In this document: positions 26,862 through 36,300 of the stretch, piece by piece
Layout of the letters: each line of letters starts with the position of its first letter
Position numbering within the stretch: the first letter of the stretch is position 1
NCBI GenBank assembly: GCA_964472505.1
Contig: CAYYQW010000019.1
Location: 1 to 54,049, forward strand
Direction: 5' to 3'
Length of the DNA: 54,049 nt
Source: JAYEIA01 sp964472505
GTDB taxonomy: Bacteria; Bacteroidota; Bacteroidia; Bacteroidales; JAADGE01
The notes under the pieces: model-generated
Databases searched by the model: none
What the model saw: only the letters and a program-made list of their open reading frames with translations
Told to the model about the DNA's origin: nothing
Position numbers and translations under genes: made by a program

Positions 26862-27185
26862 TTACATTTGCTCTTTAATATCTAATAGCTCCTGTTTTAC
26901 GGCTTCTAATTTTTTCACAATTTCATAATTCTTAACGGTACCTTCTTTATTTTCTTTAATTTTTTTCTTGGCGCCGTCCAGGGTCATTCCTTTCTCTTTC
27001 ACCAAATGATAAATTAAGCGGAAATTCTCAATATCGCCCGATGTAAACAAGCGATTGCCTTTTTTATTTTTTTTTGGTTTTAGAATGTTGAATTTCTTCT
27101 CCCAATATCTTATTAAGGAGGCATTTACATCAAACATTTCAGCGACTTCGCCAATGGAATAATACAGTTTTTCGGAATTTGACAT
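26862..27185 (-). CDS. MerR-family transcriptional regulator
   Basis: 107 aa. The N-terminal winged helix-turn-helix reads YYSIGEVAEMFDVNASLIRYWEKKF, followed by NRLFTSGDIENFRLIYHLVKEKGMTL, and a short coiled-coil tail. There is no effector-binding domain and no metal-binding cysteine, so the ligand is unknown. It lies 17 bp downstream of the SIMPL gene and probably shares its transcript. It is convergent with lolD with only 19 bp between the stops. Confidence 0.9.
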   Translation of the reverse strand: MSNSEKLYYSIGEVAEMFDVNASLIRYWEKKFNILKPKKNKKGNRLFTSGDIENFRLIYHLVKEKGMTLDGAKKKIKENKEGTVKNYEIVKKLEAVKQELLDIKEQM

Positions 27186-27202
27186 AAGATTACGGAAATT
27201 AA

Positions 27203-28204
27203 TTATTTTAGGTCAATATATTTCACTTCACCACTATCGGTTATTATAAAATATTTATTTTTCTTTTCGTTGGGCATGTGCTCGTTAATATACTTTAATT
27301 TCAAACTATAAGTAAATTGTACTGCCGGGGCTAATATCTTCGGATTTATTACTACATCGTATTTATGATAAGGCAATTTATTATAAAACATGGTAGTTGG
27401 TTTTCGCATGTTTAAAGTTTCATCGTATTTCCCGGGGTCAATGGCTGTGGATGTAAATCCTTTATAACTGTGATATCGGTCAATGGGATATACCACCGAT
27501 GATTTTTCGGAAATCAAATGATACACCGTATCGAAATTAAAACCAAGCTCTTTAAAAGCATCGGTTTTAGATTTCATGTTCTTAACCGCAGCTTTTCGCA
27601 TGGTTTCATATACGGATTCTGTGTTTTCAACAAAATATTCTAATTTGATAAAATCATATACTTCATTTTCGGCAGCGGCAGTCATAATATCATCCATCAT
27701 GTTTTCATCGCCAAAATGTATGTGAATATTCTTCTGCATTTCAAAACCGGCAGGCACCTCGGTATAAGTTTTACTGAACAAACGTTTTTCAACTTTATAA
27801 TCATAAATCGGAACCAAAGAAATCATATCAATAAAAATAGCTTCATCTTTGATTCCTACCGCTTCCAATTTTTCTTTGAGGCCGGTAATTTTGGTATTCA
27901 TAAGCGCATCAGCTTCTTTGGCGGTTTTTCCGTTCTGTGTAATGTTAAAAATAGCCAAATAACTGTCGGCTTCATCATTCATCAAAACATTCACCGTGAA
28001 TATGGTCGTGTTATTATCATTAAAAGTCGTAGTTTGGATTGCATTATCCGGTCTATAATCCCAGATGGCTTCCTGATTAGCAGAATAGGCTTTATTTTGT
28101 CGGTATCGGTTATTTTCCTGATAAATAACATTACCGCCGGCCTGAGCAAAAAGCTCGCCCATGCACAAAAAGCTCAAAAGAAAAAGCATTAAGATATTTC
28201 TCAT
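27203..28204 (-). CDS. SIMPL (DUF541) domain secreted protein
   Basis: 333 aa with a signal peptide ending ELFAQ. The mature part has the SIMPL/DUF541 pattern: a strand with TVNVLMNDEADSYLAIFNITQ, then EADALMNTKITGLKEKLEAVGIKDEAIFIDMISLVPIYDYKVEKRLFSKTY, and a KAAVKNMKSKTDAFKELGF helix. The family forms oligomeric periplasmic assemblies in characterised members; its role here is unknown. The C-terminal 90 residues (from about 245) extend beyond the domain. It lies between the PHA-system protein gene and the MerR gene, all on one strand. Confidence 0.7.
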   Translation of the reverse strand: MRNILMLFLLSFLCMGELFAQAGGNVIYQENNRYRQNKAYSANQEAIWDYRPDNAIQTTTFNDNNTTIFTVNVLMNDEADSYLAIFNITQNGKTAKEADALMNTKITGLKEKLEAVGIKDEAIFIDMISLVPIYDYKVEKRLFSKTYTEVPAGFEMQKNIHIHFGDENMMDDIMTAAAENEVYDFIKLEYFVENTESVYETMRKAAVKNMKSKTDAFKELGFNFDTVYHLISEKSSVVYPIDRYHSYKGFTSTAIDPGKYDETLNMRKPTTMFYNKLPYHKYDVVINPKILAPAVQFTYSLKLKYINEHMPNEKKNKYFIITDSGEVKYIDLK

Positions 28205-28258
28205 GAATTAACAGTTTGGTTTATATTATTCCACCCAAAAAAACGGGCAGCTTACAAA

Positions 28259-28582
28259 TCACTTTTCTCCTTCAGCCTCTTTTTTGCATTCGGCCATCAA
28301 TTCCGCAGCTTTTTTCTCAATGGTTTCTTTTATCATGCCTTTAAATAAGCTCAAGCCTATCGGAAGCTTGCCTTTAATATCTATGGATTCGTCCTTTACA
28401 AAAATATTTCCGGTTACCGTTGAACCTTTCACACTGAATGAAAACTTGCATTGGTCTTCATCCCACATTTGGACGGGCTTAGAAATAAGCCGAGATTGTT
28501 TTTGGCTTAAATCCGATAAAATTTTCTTAGCACACTCGCGTGCTTGGTCTCTATGAAGGTTATGTTCAAGCTTGATTTCCAT
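28259..28582 (-). CDS. Polyhydroxyalkanoic acid system family protein (PHA_gran_rgn type)
   Basis: 107 aa. It opens with IKLEHNLHRDQARECAKKILSDL and continues WDEDQCKFSFSVKGSTVTGNIFVKDESIDIKGKLPIGLSLFKGMIKETIEKKAAEL, which fits the small PHA granule-associated family, also found in bacteria without PHA genes. No phaC is in this window, so the name does not prove PHA storage. A -7 box TACATTTG (minus strand, 28606-28613) lies just upstream. It heads a run with the SIMPL and MerR genes (gaps of 54 and 17 bp). Confidence 0.75.
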   Translation of the reverse strand: MEIKLEHNLHRDQARECAKKILSDLSQKQSRLISKPVQMWDEDQCKFSFSVKGSTVTGNIFVKDESIDIKGKLPIGLSLFKGMIKETIEKKAAELMAECKKEAEGEK

Positions 28583-28685
28583 TATATCATCTTTGTGCGT
28601 TTAGACAAATGTAAGGATAAATTTTTATTTTGTACACGCTTATGATACAAAAATAAGGTTTTTTAATGAATACAACAGAACATAA

Positions 28686-28720
28686 AAAAGCGGCAAATGA
28701 TTTTCTCATTTGCCGCTTTT
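28686..28720 (-). terminator. Strong Rho-independent terminator of the POT gene
   Basis: A perfect 15-bp stem (28686-28700 with 28706-28720; AAAAGCGGCAAATGA arm) with a 5-base loop. On the minus strand it ends in a T-run. It lies 26 bp after the transporter stop. Confidence 0.95.
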
Positions 28721-28746
28721 CTGTTATATATTCTTTGCGTAAAATT

Positions 28747-30648
28747 CTATTCGCCGGTGCGCTCTTTCACCACTCGCCTGAGCCAGGGGAGCAGTATAAA
28801 AATTCCGATTGCGGCTATTAAAGTCAATCCTACATTGGTCAAAAAGAAGAATTCTTTTTTCTCAAACAAATCCCAGAAGCCGGACAGCACACCGGATAGT
28901 TTATTCCCGATGGCAGTAGAGAGGAACCAGCCGCCCATCATAACGGCGGCAATGGGTTTGGGACTGAGTTTTGAAACCAGCGACAATCCCATGGGACTCA
29001 GGAAAAGTTCTCCAATGGTAATAACTCCGTAAATTCCAAACATCCAAGCGACCGAAGTTTTAAATTCTCCGCTGTTGGATACTATGGCAGCTCCTACCAT
29101 TACCAGCATTGAGAGTGAGGTAATCAAAAGTCCGTAACCAATTTTGGCGGGTGTAGAAGGCTCACGATTACGTTTTCTCAAGAGTTTGAAAAAGCCTACA
29201 ACTACCGGAGTTAAAATTATTATGTAAAACGGGTTGATGGATGCCTGTAATTCGGTCGGCCAAAGCTTCATCACGCCCCATTGTGCTTTTTTCTCATCGG
29301 GTATCTTTTCCCAAGCAAGTTGTGTTTCGTCTTCTATATCAATTCTTTGGAGCCATCCGTCAAGATAAGCTTCCCATTGTTCACGTTTTTCCTTAACGGC
29401 TTCTTTTTCGGGTTCTGTTTTTGCTTTTTCAAGTAAAATGTCGAAATTTTCTCGATTATCAACAATGTATTGCTCATAAGAATAGGTTTTGCTTACATCG
29501 CCGGGCACTATATAATTACCTTCGTCATCTTTCGGTAAATTTCCTTCCGGAAGTTCCCCTTGGAAATTATCGAAATAATAGTTTTTACCTTCGTCATAAC
29601 CCACAAACTCACCATGCAATCCAACGCGCTCTATAATTCTGGGCGCAGTGGATGCAGATTCGGTAAGCTCAAGAGCACTGAATACTTTTTCGGTGGTCTT
29701 ATCCATTTCCCGAACGGTATTATTTTTTGCCCAGAAGGTAAGCGCCGAACCGTTTTGATGGAAAACCGCCCAAAATACTATAACGACCCCCATTACGGCA
29801 AGCAAGGCTTTAATAGGTTCTTTATCTTCTTGTTTGGCCGATTTTACCAAATTAATATAATAAATTATAATTGGTATGCTGAAGAATAAAAAAGCATCGG
29901 TTGAATCGGCTCCCAAGATATTTCCCGGAATAAACCAGCCGATGGCACCGGCTATAACAGCGGGTAAAAACATAACTTTCATAATTTGCCCCATTGACTG
30001 TCCGGTCTCATCTTTACTGATGGTATCTACTTCGCTGATGCGTGGTGCTTTTTTCTCACCCAAGAATAACCATATAACTCCTACAAGCATACCTATACCG
30101 GCCGCTGCAAAAGCCCAGCCCCATCCATATTTGATACGCAGGTAGGCTGCTACAAAGTTACATACAAATGCACCAATGTTTATACCCATGTAAAAAATAT
30201 TGAAACCGGCATCTTTCAGATGTATGTATTTTTCATCATCATAAAGTTTTCCGAGCAATACCGAGATATTCGGCTTAAACATTCCGTTACCGAGAATAAT
30301 CAGCATCAATGATAAAAAGAAAGCAAGCATTGAATTTGGAACGGCAAGCCCCATGTAACCGGCTGCCATTAACAAACCGCCGATGTATATGGAACGTCTG
30401 TAACCCAGAAAACGGTCAGCAATCAAACCACCAAAAAAAGGTGTAAGATATACCAAAGCCAGATAAGTTCCGTATATATCAGCAGATTCTGCTTTTGACA
30501 TTCCCATACCCGGGAATGTACTACTTTCATCGGCAATCATATAAAGTGTAAAAATGCCGAGCATTAAATAAAATCCAAAGCGTTCCCACATTTCTGTAAA
30601 GAACAACACCATTAGCCCCTTAGGGTGCTTCTTTTCCTTTTTAGCCAT
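28747..30648 (-). CDS. POT-family proton-dependent peptide transporter
   Basis: 633 aa. The first helix carries the POT motif FTEMWERFGFYLMLG (E-x-x-E-R-F), and GGLIADRFLGYRRSIYIGG is the second hallmark; MFS helices follow. Between two late transmembrane segments there is an extra hydrophilic stretch of about 150 residues (about 310-465), with many acidic and lysine residues, that is absent from the usual POT of about 450-500 aa. This explains the length and probably forms a periplasmic domain. The protein imports di- or tripeptides. A -7 box TATATTTG (minus strand, 30689-30696) is upstream and a strong terminator is downstream. Confidence 0.9.
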   Translation of the reverse strand: MAKKEKKHPKGLMVLFFTEMWERFGFYLMLGIFTLYMIADESSTFPGMGMSKAESADIYGTYLALVYLTPFFGGLIADRFLGYRRSIYIGGLLMAAGYMGLAVPNSMLAFFLSLMLIILGNGMFKPNISVLLGKLYDDEKYIHLKDAGFNIFYMGINIGAFVCNFVAAYLRIKYGWGWAFAAAGIGMLVGVIWLFLGEKKAPRISEVDTISKDETGQSMGQIMKVMFLPAVIAGAIGWFIPGNILGADSTDAFLFFSIPIIIYYINLVKSAKQEDKEPIKALLAVMGVVIVFWAVFHQNGSALTFWAKNNTVREMDKTTEKVFSALELTESASTAPRIIERVGLHGEFVGYDEGKNYYFDNFQGELPEGNLPKDDEGNYIVPGDVSKTYSYEQYIVDNRENFDILLEKAKTEPEKEAVKEKREQWEAYLDGWLQRIDIEDETQLAWEKIPDEKKAQWGVMKLWPTELQASINPFYIIILTPVVVGFFKLLRKRNREPSTPAKIGYGLLITSLSMLVMVGAAIVSNSGEFKTSVAWMFGIYGVITIGELFLSPMGLSLVSKLSPKPIAAVMMGGWFLSTAIGNKLSGVLSGFWDLFEKKEFFFLTNVGLTLIAAIGIFILLPWLRRVVKERTGE

Positions 30649-30811
30649 AATATTTTTATCTGTTTATTAGTGTTTTTACTACGTTCGACAAATATAGAAA
30701 TCTTTTATTTTTAATGAAAAAATCGTAAAACAAATTTACAGCCGATAATCCGTGTTTTTGATTTTGTTATATAGGCCGGAACAAGGATGTAACCTACTTT
30801 AAACCAGCAAC

Positions 30812-31966
30812 TTAAACCCTTCCGTCGGATTTTTCCCAATTCACAACCGGCGAAGCATACATCTTTGTATAAATATGTTTAATAACTTGCTTTTCTTTTC
30901 CGAGTTCATCAGCAATCTTTTCTGCTCTCTGTTCAAGCTTTTGCGTATAATTAGGCTCATACTTACCGGCTGTCAGATATTTGTCGGTCTTATTCAACAT
31001 ATCATAAGCGGCATAATTTTTCGGAAACAGCTTATAGCCTTTGTAAACTTCTTTATCAATAATCTTAGCAGCTTCAGCGGCAATTTCGTTATCGCCCAAA
31101 TTTTTACCGGACAATTTACCCGTGAAATCTACCGGCGGAGAAACATGAATATGTACGCGTCCTTTTTTATATAATAAACCTCGCCCCATACTTTTTAGAT
31201 CTTCTTCTGCCGTTTTTTCGTATGGAATCTTTTGCTCTGCATGATAACTCGCCAATATTTTGGATTCTTCACAAGGCTCATTTTGGTATGAAATACATAC
31301 CGGGCAAATATTGAGCGCATTTAATACTTTTTCGGGATTCTTTCGGTCGTTCAACATCAGCATTTTCACTAATCCGGGATGCGTCATATCATGCCCGTCT
31401 TTGGTTCTGCCGGGGCGTTGAGCCAACCATACCGAACGTCTGTTCTCAACAATATTACGATAAATGTATTCATACAAAATCATGGATGCTTTAAGCATCT
31501 GTCGTCCTTTTAAGCTGCGCTTTACGATAAAACCACGGTTTAGTTTCACCAAATCTTTTATCCAATCAAAAATCAGCAAATTATCCCCCAATCCGATTTC
31601 CGAAATCGGTATGTCGTTTTGAGAAAAAATGCTGTTAAGCAAAGCAGAATCTAAAATAATATCGCGATGATTGCCCAAAAAGAGATAGCTTTTTTCAGGG
31701 TCAATATTCTCAATGCCGTCATAAGTTAATTCATCTATGGTGAGCTTTGTAATGTTCCTCACATAAGGCGCTATGTGCTGTTGCTGAAATTGTTCTATGC
31801 TGTGCACATTTTTCAGTTGTGCAAATTCGGCATTTATTTCGTCTTCGCTTTTTACCTTTTTTAGCATATAAATAAAGCCCGGGTCTTTGGTCAAGCGCTT
31901 TAGTACTTCCTGTACTTCCTCATCAAGATAAGGTCTGATGTCTTCAAATTTTTTCTCTGTATTCAT
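30812..31966 (-). CDS. PlsC-type glycerol-3-phosphate acyltransferase-like protein
   Basis: 384 aa. The HX4D catalytic motif is LFLGNHRDIILDSALLN (about 96-112), followed by KLNRGFIVKRSLKGRQ and WLAQRPGRTKDGHD as the acyl-acceptor-binding blocks. The long C-terminal part (after about 300) is amphipathic. No transmembrane helix is evident. It fits 1-acyl-sn-glycerol-3-phosphate acyltransferase-like proteins of Bacteroidota, but acyl-chain and acceptor specificity are unknown; phospholipid or ornithine-lipid acylation are both possible. It is a single-gene unit with its own promoter. Confidence 0.82.
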   Translation of the reverse strand: MNTEKKFEDIRPYLDEEVQEVLKRLTKDPGFIYMLKKVKSEDEINAEFAQLKNVHSIEQFQQQHIAPYVRNITKLTIDELTYDGIENIDPEKSYLFLGNHRDIILDSALLNSIFSQNDIPISEIGLGDNLLIFDWIKDLVKLNRGFIVKRSLKGRQMLKASMILYEYIYRNIVENRRSVWLAQRPGRTKDGHDMTHPGLVKMLMLNDRKNPEKVLNALNICPVCISYQNEPCEESKILASYHAEQKIPYEKTAEEDLKSMGRGLLYKKGRVHIHVSPPVDFTGKLSGKNLGDNEIAAEAAKIIDKEVYKGYKLFPKNYAAYDMLNKTDKYLTAGKYEPNYTQKLEQRAEKIADELGKEKQVIKHIYTKMYASPVVNWEKSDGRV

Positions 31967-31985
31967 TACCTCTTTATTTTTTTAA

Positions 31986-32018
31986 CAAAAGTAGGATATT
32001 TAAATAAAATTTGACAAA
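31986..32018 (-). promoter_or_regulatory. Promoter of the acyltransferase gene
   Basis: On the minus strand TTTG (32015-32018), a 21-bp spacer and TACTTTTG (31986-31993) match the Bacteroidota consensus in both elements. The start codon is 20 bp downstream of the box. Confidence 0.7.
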
Positions 32019-32077
32019 AAGAGAAGATTTTTTCTTCAGGCCAATTTTTTGCCGCCACCATCTTCAATGGTTCGTTA

Positions 32078-32201
32078 AACTTTGCCAAAGTTGCAGTTTG
32101 CAAACTGTAATGAAGCTAATAATCAACACTATAAGTGAAACAGATAAACTTTGGCAAAGCTCTCATTTTCAGTCTAATGGAAAAGTATAACGAATTATTA
32201 A
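32078..32201. repeat. Dispersed repeat with palindromes, left copy
   Basis: 32093-32201 is a near-identical inverted copy of 53941-54049 (109 bp, six mismatches by eye). It starts with two adjacent palindromes, AACTTTGCCAAAGTT (32078-32092) and CAGTTTGCAAACTG (32094-32107), and contains an inverted copy of the first core (CTTTGGCAAAG, 32149-32159). Homology stops 135 bp before the Rpn gene start. The rest of the region between 31967 and 32336 holds the acyltransferase promoter and AT-rich sequence. Confidence 0.9.
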
Positions 32202-32336
32202 ATCTTTATACAAATCGAATAAACAGTTTGCCTCACATTATCTCAAAAAAGATGATTGAGTTTCAATTATCTAAAAATAGTTAGTTTGTAAGAACAAAAA
32301 TTGAGAAAAAAATGTATCTTTACATTAAAAAATAAT

Positions 32337-33227
32337 ATGGCTGAATTTAGAGAAAAATACATAAACCCGTTTACGGATTACGGCTTTAAAAGATTATTCG
32401 GAGAAGAGCCTAATAAAGATTTATTACTTGATTTTTTAAACGAGTTATTGAAAGAAGAGCAAGGTAAAATTACGGATTTACAATATCTTAAAAACGAAAA
32501 TCTTGCCAATACCGAACTTAACAGAAAAGCCGTATTTGATTTATATTGCACAAACGAAAAAGGCGAAAAATTTATCGTTGAACTTCAAAAATCGAAACAA
32601 AAGTTTTTTAAAGACCGAACGGTCTATTATTCCACCTTCCCCATTCAAGAACAAGCAAAAGTAGGCAGCGAATGGAATTTTGAACTAAAAAACGTTTATA
32701 CAATAGCCATCTTAGACTTTGTGTTTGATGAAGACAAAAACGAAGCTGAAAAATATCGTTATGATGTAAAACTCACCGATATTGAAACAAATAAAATTTT
32801 TTATGATAAATTAATGTTCATTTATCTTGAAATGCCTAAATTTAATAAAACAGAAAAGCAATTAGAAACCAAGTTTGATAAATGGCTTTTCGTTATAAAA
32901 AATCTGCATAAATTAGACAGAATACCCGATGATTTGAAAGAAAGTATATTTGAAAAATTATTTGAAACCGCCGAAATTGCAAAATTCAGCAAAGAAGAAT
33001 ACCAAGCCTACGAAGACAGTTTGAAATATTACAGAGACCTTAAAAATTCAATTGATTATGCAAAAGAAGTTGCAAGAGAAGAAGGAAGAGAAGAAGGAAG
33101 AGAAGAAGGCGAAAAAAATAAACAAACAGAAATTGCGAAAAATCTTTTAGAAAGCGGCATTGATATTAAAATCATAAAACAATCAACCGGCCTCTCCGAA
33201 GAGGAAATAAAAAACTTGAAAAAATAA
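32337..33227 (+). CDS. Rpn-family recombination-promoting nuclease / PD-(D/E)XK transposase-like protein
   Basis: 296 aa from the ATG at 32337 (MAEFREKYINPFTDYGFKRL); the frame is open to 32301 only through a TTG. The Rpn/PF12784 core reads FTDYGFKRLFGEE, DLLLDFLNELL, and AVFDLYCTNEKGEKFIVELQKSKQKFFKDRTVYYST. The Asp followed by VELQ is the PD-(D/E)XK active site. The C-terminus carries the usual repetitive EEGREEGREEGEK helix and a GLSEEEIKNL ending. Rpn proteins cut DNA and promote RecA-independent recombination and have been proposed to act as toxins. The gene follows a dispersed palindromic repeat, as often happens with mobile families. Confidence 0.88.
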   Translation: MAEFREKYINPFTDYGFKRLFGEEPNKDLLLDFLNELLKEEQGKITDLQYLKNENLANTELNRKAVFDLYCTNEKGEKFIVELQKSKQKFFKDRTVYYSTFPIQEQAKVGSEWNFELKNVYTIAILDFVFDEDKNEAEKYRYDVKLTDIETNKIFYDKLMFIYLEMPKFNKTEKQLETKFDKWLFVIKNLHKLDRIPDDLKESIFEKLFETAEIAKFSKEEYQAYEDSLKYYRDLKNSIDYAKEVAREEGREEGREEGEKNKQTEIAKNLLESGIDIKIIKQSTGLSEEEIKNLKK

Positions 33228-33244
33228 TGGTGAAATTGCGCTTA

Positions 33245-33322
33245 ATGCCGGCAGGCTGTTATGGTTTTGTTCCGTTTTGCTGTGCAAAACCATTGCAGCC
33301 GGGCATCATAAACGCATTTATG
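33245..33322. repeat. Hairpin cluster after the Rpn gene
   Basis: ATGGTTTTG (33261-33269) pairs with CAAAACCAT (33285-33293). Outer arms ATGCC (33245-33249) and GGGCAT (33301-33306) extend the stem with gaps. A second hairpin, CATAAA with TTTATG, lies at 33307-33322. There is no T-run, so this may be a terminator remnant or a structured repeat. Nothing else is seen in this intergenic region. Confidence 0.6.
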
Positions 33323-33390
33323 ATTTCTGTATAAATTTATCTATTTTTGAGTAATTGAATACCGCCATTAAAAAAACTAAGCAAGCGATA

Positions 33391-36300
33391 ATGCAAGACA
33401 TCAAACAACTATTATCATCAGAAGATGCGGACTTTTACAAACCGGCAATTGTACAAAAGCTTTTTAACGAAGCCGAAAATTATTTTTCAAATAATACAGA
33501 AACAGCAGCCCAATCGTGGTGGCCGGAATACCTTCGGCGCACACGCAAACCGGCATTCTTATCTAAGCTTAAAAGTGAAGAAGATCGCCACAAATGGGCA
33601 GAACATTGCTTTATCATTCTTCAAAAATCAAATTTTGGCTTTCTTGACCTAATGCAACAACGCGTATCGGAACATGGCGACAAAGTACTATTTCGAGATG
33701 TAAGAGCCGGCAGGAATATCCGTTGGACATACCGGCAGGCATTCAATCGCATGACGGAAACAGCCGCATTAATTCGCCGCATACAAGCCGACAAACCAAG
33801 AGTAGCACTATTTCTGGATAACAGTACCGACGGTGCCATTTCCGACTTAGCCTGTTTAGCTTTCGGTATTTACAATGCACCGCTTAATGTGCATTTCAGT
33901 GAAGATATATTGGCTCACATATTCAAAATTACCGAAACCAACATTGTAATAACCGATAATAAGCGCCGCTTAGAAAAAGCAAAAGCAGCGGCTGATAAAA
34001 TCGGAAAAAAAATTGTCTTTATAGTAACGGCAGCGGAAACAGCCGTAAGCTCCGGAGCCGATTATTATTTTAGTAAAGCCATAAAAAAAAGCAGCCTTAA
34101 AAAAGATATTGAATTATTAAAACAATTCCGGAAACGCCCAATTGACCAAGTCGCCACAACGATGTTTACATCCGGCAGCACAGGTATGCCCAAAGGTGTA
34201 TCATTTTCGGAATACAACATTGTAAGCAAACGCTATGCGCGAGCCGCTGCACTGCCTACGGTAGGCAAAGACGAAGTTTTCATTTGTTATCTTCCGCTGT
34301 TTCATACCTTTGGCAGATATTTGGAAATGACCGGCAGCATTTTCTGGGGCGGCACGTATGTTTTTTCGGGCAATCCTTCTGCTGCCACTCTTTTAAGTCT
34401 GTTCCCGCAAATAAACCCAACCGGCTTTATCAGTGTTCCCGTTCGTTGGGTACAAATCTATGAGGAATGTATGAAATACATTGAGCCGCACATGCCCGAC
34501 GAAGAAGTTCGGCTTGTGGTAAGAAAAATCGTCGGTACACGCTTAAACTGGGGCTTATCGGCAGCGGGTTATCTCGATCCTAAAATTTTCAAATTTTTTA
34601 TACGTAACGGCATTTACCTCAACAGCGGCTTTGGCATGACCGAAGCCACCGGCGGCATTACCATGACGCCGCCCGGCGAATATATTGAAAACTCTACGGG
34701 AATAACGCTTCCCGGTATGAAAACTCGCCTGAAAGACAACGGTGAATTGGAACTTAAAAGCCACTATTTAGCTCGATATTTTGACGAAGGCGCCGGGCCC
34801 GAAGATCGAATTCCTTTCCCCCACGAAGATAATTATTGGTTAGAAACCGGTGATATTTTCAGAATTAATCAAGACGGTCATCACGAAATTATAGACCGCG
34901 TAAAAGACATTTACAAAAACAGCAAAGGGCAAACGGTTGCTCCCGGGCATATCGAAAAAAAATTCACGGGGGTTCCCGGTATTAAAACCACCTTTCTGGT
35001 GGGCGACGGAAAAGCACACAACGTGCTGCTGATTGTTCCTGACAAAGCAGATCCGATTTTCGAATCCTTTGGAAACGAAGACAATATACGCGAATATTAT
35101 CGCCAAATAATTATGACAGCCAATAAAGAGTTGGCTCCCTACGAGCGTATTGTAAATTTTAGTCTTTTGGAGCGTGATTTTGATATGGAAAAAGGTGAAC
35201 TTACCCCCAAAGGCACGTTTAAAAGAAAACAAATATTGCAGAACTTTAAAGATGTAATTGACGAACTTTATAAATCAAACATCATAACTATTGAATATCC
35301 GGATTTTTCGGTTATCATCCCGCGCTGGCTATACAGAGACCTTGGAATTCTTGAAACCGATATTGTTAAAAACAAAAACGGAATACTCAATAAAGCTTCC
35401 GGTAAAATACTGAAAATTGCAAAAACAAAACAAGCGGAACAATACATAATCGGAAACTTCAGCTATACGGTTGAAAACGGAATAATTGACCCCGGGCGTA
35501 TGATTCGCCAACCGCTTTTGTGGGCCGGAAATGCTGAATTGATTGATTTTTTTCCCTGTAAAGACAGCTTTGAACTGCCGCTCAAACAATTTTCGCCTCA
35601 AGTATGTGTGCAAACCGATGAAAAATACAAATCGGAAGCCGAAATGCCGCAACTCAAAGGCATTGGCGATCCGGAGCTGATATTCCTGAACAGCTTATTG
35701 TTCTCGGCATTGTTTGCAAACACCGAAACAGCACTTAACAGTTTGTTCGAAATCGAAAAACTCTTCCCTACTTATGATAAACACAAAGCCGATATTGTAA
35801 GGCGCCGATTAGAGTCTCTGGCTTGCCACCCTTCGGAAGAGCTGCGTATGAACGCCTACCGCATTCTGCTTTCCGGCGACCCCGACCCTGATTATTCCCA
35901 AATATTCCCGAGTTTTATCAAATCCGGAAAAACTTTTTTGAACACGGAAATGATTGAGAAAATCGCCAAAAGTGATTTCGGCAAAAAACAATTGGAAGCT
36001 TTCCGCAAACGCATGCATGCCTATCGAAAAGGTTTTACCGGAAAACAATCCCAACATAGCGAACAACAGTTTGAAACCATCTTTCAGCTTCTGAAACACT
36101 TCGGGCTCAAAAACCTTAGTTATTACAGCACCATTCGTGCCGAAATGGCCAATTGGATACTCTTAAAAAACGAGCCTTTTCTTTCAAAAAAAGCTGAGCA
36201 AACTTTAACGGAACTGTATAAAGAATTTGAGAAATTTGTACAAAAAGAAAACCGGCAACTGCCCGAAAAACAATGGAATAAAAAAATAGTTTTTGATAAT

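Noticed and set aside
32301..32336. TTG start for the Rpn nuclease
   Set aside because: Twelve extra residues without family similarity; the ATG at 32337 starts the conserved domain.
33355..33390. TTG start for the ANL-GNAT protein
   Set aside because: A weak codon with no better ribosome-binding context than the ATG at 33391.
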